From NCBI RefSeq assembly GCF_963675165.1, contig NC_087378.1, positions 7,865,273 to 7,929,272 on the forward strand: 64,000 nt of DNA, written 5' to 3'. Shown in pieces: positions 13,026 to 24,300 of this stretch. The position numbers and the translations under genes are program-made. The notes under the pieces were generated by a model. It made no database searches. It had not been told where the DNA came from and saw nothing but the letters and a program-made list of their open reading frames with translations. Source of the DNA: Halichondria panicea (taxonomy: Eukaryota; Porifera; Demospongiae; Suberitida; Halichondriidae). How positions within the stretch are numbered: the first letter of the stretch is position 1; every line of letters begins with the position of its first letter.

Positions 13026-16000
13026 ATGAATGAATGGATATTTAGTAGGTCTTATGCTTATGAAAAAGTTCATGATCTATTGTGGCCTGCTAGGAAAGTG
13101 GTACAACTTAGGAATTGCTCTGGAAGTAAAGATAGACAAACTAGAAGTCATCAAGAAAAACAACCCAAGTAACTGCGATGACTGCTTCAATGCTATGCTT
13201 AAGAGCTGCTCAGAGACGAACACCAGTATCACTTGGACTGGTGTGTGTGAAGCCCTCAGGAGATCAACAGTGGGTCGTAATGATGTGGCAAAAAATATTG
13301 AAGAAGAGATACCCCCAGAATCAAACCGAAAAATGAGCCATCACAATAGCGTTGGAGGTTCTGTGGCGAGTGACAGTGCTAGTGATGCTTACGAAGAAAC
13401 GTTTGAAGAATCGGGTATATTAATAATAAATAATAATAATAATACTGGCTCAACAGGAGCTTGTTTATATAATAATTATGCTATAAGACTTAAACATTTT
13501 CTGCAGGTGCCCTAGCTACCAGCCCAAGCTCAACATCCAAAAGGGATGGTAGCACTGCAGACTCAGTGTGTGCCCCAGCTACAAGGAAGAAGAGGAGGTA
13601 CGACAGCACTGCAAAGATGCAGACGCAGCAGGACATTGATTTACGGTCCATAGACGATGCATTTATAAAACTGCAAGAGGACACAACAAAGTCTCTGACT
13701 GATCAAGAAACAAAGCCAGGAGATCTCGTGAGGTATTTGCAAAAGTTTCGACATCAAAAGGCAGCTGTGAAACTTGAAGATGGAGAGAATAAGGTGTTTC
13801 GTAGCTATTTGAAGGATTTTGAAAAGGATGACTCAATAGAAGATGTCTTCACACGTATCGACAGGTTTATGTCGTTCTTGGATTATCACATTTTGGCCAA
13901 AATCATTGACAAGTATGGAGACTATAAGGACAAAGAGAATTTGAAGAAGTACAGGGAGAAGCTCAAAGTTTTTCTCGAGAATTGGCAGGTGGAACCTCTT
14001 GTAGTCAACGAGAGTACGGAAGATCAGATAAAGCTGAAATTCAAGCTAGACACCGATTCAATGCATATGTATTATGAAATCGAAGGGGCCATAGCAGATT
14101 TACTCGGAATGAATGTTAATGACATAGTTCTGGTAAGCATCGATTCTGGCTGTGTTGAGCTTGTCTTTGCACTGCCTACGACAGCATTTAAGAGGCTGCC
14201 ATCCCTCACTCTCTCCCAGATTGCCGAAGTAGCCGAGTGGACACCTACTGTGCTTAATGTGACGGTGGTAGATGGACCTTTGAAAGATAGTATCATCTAT
14301 GGGGTGGTGAGTTTTTCCAAACTGAAAGTAAACTGCATTGCATAATTTGTCAAGGCTTATCAAAACAACACATGTGCATGTAACAATAATATTGTATGTA
14401 TTGTCACTACTTGATTGGTGTATTGTATACTTTTGCAGCCGATCTCAGAGATGGTGCTGCAAGCCTGTCGCAATAAGACCCCCCAAAATGTTGATTTGGT
14501 TAGAAGCTATCTGGAGCAAAAGAGATGTGACATCAACATGAGAGAAGATGGTGAGGTAATGAGCAATAATATGGCCTCAGGGCTTATTAATGTTTCCTTG
14601 CTAAAACCATTTTAGTTTAAATGGAGCTCGTTGATGTGGGCTCTTGAGAACTATTACTTTGAGATAGCCAAACTGCTCCTGAAGTACAAGCCTCAAGTTC
14701 GTATTCAGGACAAGGTAATCTTCATGCTACAATGGCAGTGTACAATTTAACATTGTGTTTATGTACAGAGAGAGTGGTCTCCGTTGGTGCTGGCCTGTAG
14801 AGCAGGAGACCTGGAGATAGTGCAGGGAATAGTGGCACTGGGAGCAGAGATTGACCTGCCCACAAATGTGAATGAGATAAATGTTGTGTGATAATCATCT
14901 ATATCTGTGCGTGTTTTTACCACCAGGATGGAGCCACACCTCTCACCATAGCCTCACAGTGTGGTCATGTGGAACTAGTGGAGTTCCTCCTGGAAAATGA
15001 AGCTGACACCACTACTCAATTGGTACGTACATATGATCACTACGTTGTATTCAACAGTTTTCCACATACAGATCAATGGGCAAACGGCTCTACATCTTGC
15101 TGCAAGTGAAGGGTTCGCTGATGTAGCTTCCTTACTACATAGAAAGAACAGTGAGCTAATGGGAATACTTGATCACGTAAGTTGTATATGATAATGAAAG
15201 TGTACACCTGGACTACAATGTACCAATACAGAACGACTACTCAGCTTTGATGGAGGCAGCTGCTCATGACCATGTTGATGTTATTCGTGTACTAGTGTCC
15301 CAGCAGGATGATCTAGGAGACACCGAAATTTCAACCTTGGTGAGTAGCTACTACTTTTTATAAACCATCTTATATTATTATCTTCAGAATGAGGCTTTCC
15401 TTCTTGCTTTGATGAAAGGACACACTGACTCTGTCGAGATTCTTCACAAACGCGGAGCCACCACTTTGAACACTGCTGAGGTTTGTGTGTACATATATGT
15501 ATATAGATAATAACCATGGTAACAGGAGGGGGAAAGTCCACTGGTGGTAGCAGCTGGTGCTGGGCACACTCAAGTTGTGGAATATTTCCTCGAAATTGAC
15601 CAAGAAATGAATCCTGATACTCTAAATTTTGTGAGTTCTCAGAATTAATTTATCATTATCTCTTGTGTTGACATTTCACTATAACCACAGGAGGAAAAGT
15701 CAACTGCTCTCTTCTTGGCCATAAAACTTGGACACTTTGAAATTGTTGACAGACTCTTACGGAGTAAAGAGATTATCGACAGTGAAGATGTAAGTTGTGC
15801 GTAGTACGTACTATTGTCTTAATTCAACTGTGTATTTGTGTTCCAATAGAGTGATGGAATGACTCCTCTTGTGTTGGCTGTCTTGAAGCAGTCCCCAAAA
15901 TTGCTAAATATGCTTATGACAGCTGGAGCAGATCCCAACCTAGCCAACAAAGTACGCCCAGTGAATATTTTGAGAGTACTTGAGTTGAGTCTGTTACTAT

Positions 16001-19000
16001 AATAATAGTGATCCAATTTCAACAAGCTTAGAAGGAGCTCTTTTAGTATGCTTAATGGAATAGGCCATCATGGTTTATTCTATATTAGACCATGGGTTGT
16101 TTTTTCCAAAAAAAACAGTCCAAAAATAGACTTTCAATTTAAGGTCTCTATCTAAGCTTTTAAAATCATAAAATTAATGTGTTTGAACCAACGGAACTGC
16201 CGTTCAAAGATGTCCCCTCTACTTTATATACGCGCCATTATACTGTGTTCATGATATGTGTGTAGGATGGCATGACACCGCTGATGCTAGCTGCTGAGGC
16301 TGGACAGGTAGACAGTGTGAAACTACTGGTGGGGAAAGGTGCAGAGGTCACTCTACCACATGAGGTAACCGTATGTACTAGCAATAAAGTCTATTATATG
16401 GAACACTCTTGGTTTAGATGAGTGGTAAAACAGCTCTCCACTTTGCCTCTGAGAACGGTCACACTGACGTGGTGGAGCTCTTGGCTCTGCCAGAGCACCA
16501 AGCCGTGGCCATCAAAGACAACGTAAGAGAAACATGGAAACTAAAGTTGTCTTATGTTATTTGATCTTTTTATATAGAACGGTAAGACTGCTCTAGACTT
16601 GGCCAAGAATAGTGACATAAAAACAGTCCTGAAAAGGGAATGGTCATTTTGGAAGGTGGAACATGTGCACTTGATTATTGGTTCGATTAATCTGCTTTTT
16701 TACACAGAGATTTTTGGAGACTGCCAAAAAGCCTTTTCAATCCATACGAAAGTACAATCTTGACTCGAAGCTGGTAATGAAGTAATCCTCTGTATGTGAA
16801 TAACCTGTTCACTAACTTGTCCATGCACAGATAACTGCTTGCAAGAGAGGAGATGTTGAGCAAGTGAAACTTTGCCTTCAAAAGAAAGCTAATGTTGATG
16901 TACTGGACATAGTACGTTTCCTCACTACATAGTCGACGGGAACTTTAACTCATTGTATGCATGTGCTTGTGTTAGCCTGTATAACTAATGTGTACCTTGA
17001 ACCCATGTACAGCTGCGTTGGACGGGGCTGATGAGGGCAGCTCACAATGGACACGATGAAGTGGTCAAGTTAATGCTCGAGCATGGAGCCAACCCCGACA
17101 GCAAAGATATAGTAATGTCTAATGAAGCTATGCTTGGCTTTGTTACTTCATATCGTGTACCAATTCAGGGTGGCTGGACTGCCTTGATACTTGCTAGTCG
17201 AAAGGGCTACTTTAAAGTTGTCAGACATCTAGTGGACCATGGTGCAGATGTGTCCCTTTCAAACTGGGTGAGACTTTGAAACTATAGACTCAACACAACT
17301 GTACTGAGTTTCAAACCATGTATAAGTCTGTAATCGGTACAATGTGACAGAGTATACTTTCTCCTAACATGCGTTCTCCCCCACACACACATAGCAAGGA
17401 TGGACAGCGCTCATGTGGGCAGCACAGAGTATTGGCAAACAAAACAAGACGAAAGAAGCTCTACTGAACAGAATCGAGACTGCCAAGATTATTCTGGAGA
17501 AAGACGCCGCTAGTGTTGTTGACAAAAGAGCTAATGTGAGTTTACAATTGCATTTGCATTTAGATTGTCTACACAGCATACACATTCACTTTCACTAGCT
17601 ATTATAGCGATATCACCAGTTGTGGCAAAAGTAAACTAACTATGATTTATATAATTTGCAGGATCAATGGACACCACTGATGCAAGCCTGTCAGGACGGC
17701 AACACTGGTTTGGTTGAACTCCTTGTAGAGAAGGGAGCCAACACAGAGCTCTTCAATCCGGTAAGCTTATACGGGTATAATGCATTGTTTGCAAGCATGG
17801 AAAACTATACTTATGCTGAAATATAAACTGCAGAAAAACTGGACCCCATTGATGATTGCTACCACAAAAGACAGAACCGATGTGGTGAAAGCCCTTGTCG
17901 AAAGAGGAGCTAAAGGGGAACACAGAAATGACAAAGTATACAAAAAGCAACTGTGTCTGTATGTATGTATGTACGGATTGTGTCAATAAGGTCTTAAGAT
18001 GTGTACATGTAATATAAATAGCCAACATGCACCAATGTACATAATTTTGTTATAAGTACAAAGTCATAACTATTTCGTTCATTATCCAGGAGGGTCACGG
18101 AATGTCTGCTCTCCACGTTGCCTGTGTGATGGGACGTGATGAGTGTCTGAGAATCATGGTAGAACCTGCCCCTGGGGCAAAGTGTCAGGTGGACCTGGAG
18201 ATCAAAGATAAGGTAACATGGTTCACTTTATCCTCTTCCCCTCACTTTTAAAAGCAAAAGCGGAAATGCTATTTTTTAAGTATAGAATAGTGTACAGAAC
18301 CTGTGTATACTGTTTGTTAATGTCACTATAATTATAGTGAATGTACAGGTGAAAAGGGTTGGCTATTGTTAATATTACGTGGTCACTAATTGGCTGAGAC
18401 ATGTTACTAATGCTGGGCTATTCATTAACTACATGTATATATGTATAATATACACCTGAGAGTCCCCATAAATACACAGCTGCACATGTAATGCTAATTG
18501 TATTACATGCAGTGGGGAATGACTCCATTAATGATGGCTACTAAAAACGGGAATGAGAAATGTATCGAGATATTGGTGGAAAATGGGGCAGATGTGAACA
18601 CAAAATCAAAACAGGTGATTAAACTACAAGCATTTTGTTGTATACTGGCTTTGAGTGTTTTCACTTTCAGTATGCCGGATGGTCACCACTGTTCTTTGCA
18701 ATCAAAGAGGGGCACCTGAAGATAGCCAAGCTTCTGTTGGCTAACAAAGCTAGCATGACAACCAAAGATCAGGTCAGCCATTATTAACCCGAGGCGCGTG
18801 GGCAGCCACGGGTTATAGTAGTCGTTTGGTTTGTTTGTTTGTTTGTTACCCGAGGCGCGCGTGGGCGGCCACGGGTATAGTAGTCGTTTGTTTGGTTTGT
18901 CTGTTTGTCTGTTTGTAATTTCTGGGTCTGCTCACCTGGCTGCCACAGCACTGCGTTTATAGCATGGATAGCCTTCACACAGTAAGTTATTAGTTTTAAC

Positions 19001-21126
19001 AATGGTAGATTTCGATGTTAGAGCTTTGTTGTCCAATAAAAGCGAGCAAAAACTAAGAAGCTTGAACTTGCACATTGGCAGCTAGCTAGCTAACTACACG
19101 CGGTCTTTATTCGAGGCACTCGCCGTATTTACAGCTGAAGTAATCCCGTACCAAAAACAGTGGAAAAGGGTCACTACAATAGAAAGCTAGAATTCTGACT
19201 TGTTTGTTGTCTGTTAGCTAGCTGACTCTGGGATCCTACTCTATCCAAGAGTCATACTTCTCTGAAATTCCAGGCTTCTTTGCTGTGATCCTAGACTAGG
19301 ACCTAGTTCAACTCATGTACCACTAAAACTCTGTTCTCAATGTTTCAGCATGCCTCCAGTCTGGTTTAGTTTTATTGCTCCTGAGTTGCAGTGCTAGACA
19401 GCTCAGTCATACATCACTACATGCACTGCATTATATCACTTTTCTAGTTTCTTTATAATTATGTCACCAGCCGAGGGTTTGCACTTCAGTGCTCTCTTGT
19501 TTGTTTGTTTGTGGACAGGTGAATCTACTCACCTGGATGCCACAGCACTGCGTTTACAGCATGGATAGCCTTCATACAACAAGTTATTAATTTTAATAGT
19601 GGCAGAATTTCATGTTAAACCTTTGTTGTCAAATAAAAACGAGCAAAAGCTAAGAAGCTTGTGACTGGGTCTACTTACCTGGATGCTCTAGCACTGCGTT
19701 TACAGCATGGGTAGCCTCCACACAACAAGTCAGTACTTCTAATAGTGGCAGCTTTCGGTGTTAAAGCTTCGTTGTCTAATAAAAGCGAGCAAAATGTAGC
19801 TTGAACAGAACTTGCACATGCGTTACTTATAACTAAAGTGATCCTGTACCAGGTCCAGAAACAATGGAACAGGGTCACTAAAGTAGAAAGCTGTATATAC
19901 CAGGAACAATGGAACAGGGTCACTAAAGCAGAAAGCTTGCTTTAGCTGACTGGGATCCATGCAGGACCTGGAGCCATAGTCTCGCGGACTCAGACCCTGA
20001 ATAAGGGTCTGGCCAATTTCACCGTACAGAGTTGTGTTGACCGCGCCACAAATATCGTGGCGCTCTAAGTGGCTGATAAGTGTTTGTAGTAAGTTGTGAA
20101 ACTGCACAGCTGCACCGCTAGCTAAAGTAGATTTGGCAAATCTAATTATGTGGTTTCACACATCCGTCCTCTAACCACTAACCAATTATCAATGTAAACA
20201 GCCACTTAGACCGCTGCACAAGTGCTCATGTGTAATTTGCCAGACGATAATATATCGGCTGGTCCACGAGACTACTGGAGCCATACTTCTCTGAGACTCC
20301 AGGTTTTTCTTTGCTGTGATCCTAATCCACAGTGCATATATTTATAGTACTACTACCTGTTCTCAAATGTTTCAGCATGCCTCCAGTCTGGTTTAGTTTT
20401 ATTGCTCCTGAGTTGCTGTGCAAGTCATGCATGATGATGATAACAACATCACTATATGCACTGCATTATATCAGTCTTCTGGTTTCTTTATAATCATGTC
20501 ACCAGCCGAGGGTTTGCACTTTAGTGCTCTAGTTACTAAATTAATAGTGTGAACTTAATTATCTTTCTTTTATTTCTCTAGTATGAGCAAACACCTCTTG
20601 GATTCGCTTTTAGCCACAAGAAAGATATCTACCAAAGCCTGATAAGCTTCCTTCAAGGGAAACCTCAGGTATGTTGTTGTGTCTCTATGTATCCTTATCA
20701 ATACACCACAACTCTTCTCTGCAGGAATTGAAGGCCATCAGAGCCACTGGGGAAGCTACCACCATCAAGACCTCCACTCCTCACACACAAGCTACATCAC
20801 TCAGTCCCACCCTGGATACACCCACACAGCTGGTACAGGGTGAGGGAACTGAGGCAGCTCCCCCCACTACAGCAGCACAGACTGAAGTGCCTGGGGCTAC
20901 TGAAACTGACACTACACCTGCTCAGTTAGACCAACTGATACAGCAGGTGAGCATTTCAGTGTTGGGTGTTTAGTGGATGTTTTAAGAGTGTGTGAATTTC
21001 TCACTGCAGGCAAAGAGTTCTGCTAGGAGTGCAGTGAGCACGAACATGAAGGACATTGAGCGCAAGCACAGGAACTACATGACCCAAGCAATGCAGTCAG
21101 GAAGAACAGCTGCTAGTGCTGCATAG
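13026..21126 (+). CDS. Chimeric Death-domain / ankyrin-repeat gene, about 1310 codons, 28 exons; Death domain frameshifted
   Basis: Exon 1 (13026-13414) aligns with the 21349 gene. The expected start MNEWIFSRSYAYEKVHDLLW is in one frame, but the rest of the Death domain (KWYNLGIALEV, SCSETNTSITWTGVCEAL) is in another. At about 13090-13110 the paralogue has two extra bases. Initiation at ATG 13030 keeps the downstream frame but replaces helix 1. Exon 2 (13507-14306) and exons 14439-14555, 14616-14714 and 14769-14867 follow the 21349 gene. From 14927 on, exons (14927-15022 through 18671-18772, then 20582-20668, 20725-20946, 21010-21126) are almost the same as those of the 6369-12811 gene, including intron sequence. 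Everything after exon 1 is open. Either the N-terminus is altered or the gene is a recent pseudogene; an assembly or base error is also possible. Confidence 0.65.
18785..20575. repeat. About 1.8-kb repeat-rich insertion in an ankyrin intron
   Basis: The intron after exon 18671-18772 is 1.8 kb, whereas the paralogous intron at 12215-12270 is only 56 bases. The insert starts with two copies of a GC-rich motif (ACCCGAGGCGCG...GCCACGGGT) followed by GTTTGTTTG runs (18787-18915). It then has three diverged copies of a unit containing CAGCACTGCGTTTA and AATAAAAGCGAGCAAAA (about 18925-19080, 19517-19665, 19665-19820). Two copies of a unit with AGCATGCCTCCAGTCTGG and CCAGCCGAGGGTTTGCAC lie at about 19347-19497 and 20372-20530. 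No coding frame was found in it. Confidence 0.75.
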
Positions 21127-21348
21127 CTCACCAATTATTTTGTTTACATGTACATGTATAAATTATGATAATTATTCATGACTCTGTGTTACCATGCAGC
21201 CCCTCCCCCCCATTTATTTAATTAAATTTTGAATACTTCTATACAATTACAAATCTTAGTGCTCTGTCCTAGATCCTCTTCTAGCTAGCTACTTTTACAG
21301 TAAGTACAACACAACTTGCTGCTGGGTTACCGTCTCTATTCTCCAGAT
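21127..21348. other. Spacer between Death/ankyrin genes
   Basis: A 222-base spacer with AT-rich runs and a probable 5' UTR splice donor near 21299 (ACAGTAAGTAC), paired with an acceptor at 21345-21346 just before the next ATG. Nothing else is recognised. Confidence 0.4.
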
Positions 21349-24300
21349 ATGAATGAATCGATATTTAAGTCTTATGGAAAAGCTCTTGATCTATTGTGGG
21401 ATGCTAATATCAAATGGTACAACTTGGGAATTGCTCTGGAAGTAGACCCAAACACACTGGAAGGCATCAGGATCACCAACCAAAATAACTGCAATGTCTG
21501 CTTCAATGCTATGCTTAAGAGCTGCTCAGAGACAAACAGCAGTATCACTTGGACTGGTGTGTGTGAAGCCCTTAGGAAACCATCAGTGGCTCGTATTGAT
21601 GTGGCAAAGAAGATTGAAGAAAAGATACCCTCCATGATTCGAAAAAGGAGCCATCAAAATAGTGTTGGAGGTTCGAGTGATAGTGATGCTTACGAAGAAA
21701 CGTTTGAAGAAAAACCGGGTATAACAATAATTAGAGCTAATAATAATACGGCTCAGCACAACAGGAGCTTGTTGTATACAATAATTATGCTATAATACTT
21801 AAACATTTTCTGCAGGTGCCCCAGCTACCAGCCCACCACTTGTACCATACAAAAGAAGAAACATGAGGAATGATAGCACTGCAGAGCATGAAAAGATGGA
21901 TCTGGAAACTGAATCAGAATCCATAGACAATGCATTTATAAAACTGCGAAGTGACACGATAAAGTCTTTGACTAAAAAAACAAGTCCAGAAGATCTTGTT
22001 GATTATTTGCAAAATTTTGGACGTAAAAAGGCAGCTGTGAAACATGAGGACGGAGAGAATGAGGTGTTGGCTAACTATTTTGATGATTTGGAAAAAGATG
22101 ATTCGATAAAAGCTATCTTCAAACGGATCCGCAAGTTTATGTCGTTCTTGGATTATCACCTTCTGGAAAAAATCATTGACGAGCATGGAGACGAGAAGGA
22201 TAACGAGAATTTGACGAAGTACATCAAAAAGCTCACAGTTTTTCTCGAGAATTGGCAGGTGGAACCTCTTGTAGTCAACGAGAGTACGGAAGATCAGACA
22301 AAGCTGAAATTCAAGCTTGATACCTACTCACTGACATGTTATAATCAAATCAAAACGGTCATAGCCAATTTATTTCAACGGCATAGTTGTGAAGTTGTTG
22401 TGACAAGTATCGATTCTGGCTGTGTTGAGCTTGTCTTTGCACTGCCTATGACAGCAGTTGAGAGGCTGCCATCCCTCACTCTCTCCCAGATTGCCGAAGT
22501 AGCCGAGTGGACCCCTACTGTGCTTAATGTGACGGTGGTAGATGGATCATTGAAAGATAGTATCATCTATGGGGTGGTAAGTTTTTCCAAACTGAAAGTA
22601 AACTGCATTGCATAATTTGTCGAGACTTATTAAAACAACGACCGACGCACACATGTATAACATAATGTTATGTACTGTCACTACTTGTTGTATATGTACT
22701 TTTGCAGCCGATCTCAGAGATGGTGCTGCAAGCCTGTCGCAATAAGACCCCCCCAAATGTTGACCTGGTTAGAAACTATCTGGAGCAAAACAGTTATGAC
22801 GTCAACATAAGAGAAGATGATGAGGTAACACAATAATATGGCCTCAGGGCTTATTAATCTTTCCTTGCTAAAACCATTTTAGTTTAAATGGAGCTCGTTG
22901 ATGTGGGCTCTTGAGAACAAACACTTTGAGATTGCCAAACTGCTCCTGAAGTACAAGCCTGAAGTTCGTATTCAGGACAAGGTAGTCCTCTTACTATAAT
23001 GGCAGTGTACAATGTAACATTGTGTGTGTGTGTGTGTGTGTTTGTACAGAAAGGGTGGTCTCCGTTGGTGCTGGCTTGCAGAGCAGGAGACCTGGAGATA
23101 GTGCAGGGAATAGTGGCACTGGGAGCAGAGATTGACCTGCCCACAGATGTGAGTATTATTATACATGTAATAGCTAATTATATAGCTTTCCACTCAATAT
23201 GAAACCTAACCACACACAAAGCCCTATATTGTGTTTGGCAACCATATGTGACAGGCTCTGGGAAAACCAGACTATTGGAGCAAAATTTAGTATTGAGCTA
23301 CAGCTAAATTTATGCCTACAGTATAAAATCTCAAATAAAATGTTATTGATGTATAAGTATCTACAGCCCTTCTACTACCTCTCTGTAAAATCTGATGCTC
23401 TAAATCCAACTCTTTCCATCGAAACGCTTCGTCCAAACTTTCGCTATTACCTTATTTTTCCTAATTAAGCAATCTTTGAGAGCCGTTTTTCTCAATACTA
23501 CATTTTACGGCTTCGAGTTTCCAACGCGCATAACTCGGGTATGAAACTAGGTATGTGAAAACTAAGCATTATCATTGTGTAGGCAATGCTCTGCTCTATC
23601 ACTTGGTACATTAATCACCAAAATTTTAGTCTGCTCCAATAGTCTGGTTTTCCTAGAGCCTGTCACATATTGGAGTTCCCCCAAACTATCGGCTTACGTA
23701 CATTGATTGTGGTGTAGTGATAGGGTTTGTATTTATGCACCTGTTCATGGTCTTATGGCAAGCCGTGTGGTTCAAAAATAGAAAGCACAAAACGTACTGT
23801 TATTATGCCTAAAAACGTACGTGTTTTGGCTATAAACGTACCTGTTTTCTATAAACGTACGTGTTTCATTATACCGCTACGTCTTCCTGCAACATAAAGT
23901 GTTTTATTATAAACGTACGTGTTTTATTATAAACGTACGTGTTTCATTATAAACGTACGTGTTTCATTTTAGCTTTTTGTGCAAGTCTCTCTGTCACTAG
24001 CCTCGATTCCAGGCGGCCTTGAATCGAGGCTACTCTGTCACTTGCTATGTGTTTCAGATATAACCTAGCCTCGAGACCAGGCCGATTAGTAATCGGCCTA
24101 GATTCGAGGCTAGATATAACCGGACACGTACGTTTATAATGAAACACGTACGTTTATAGAAAACACGTACGTTTATAGCCAAAACACGTACGTTTATAGG
24201 CATAATAACAGTACGTTTTGTGCTTTCTATTTTGAACCACACGGCTTGCCATATGGTCTATCATGACGCACTATAATAATTATACATGTAATGTGTGGTT

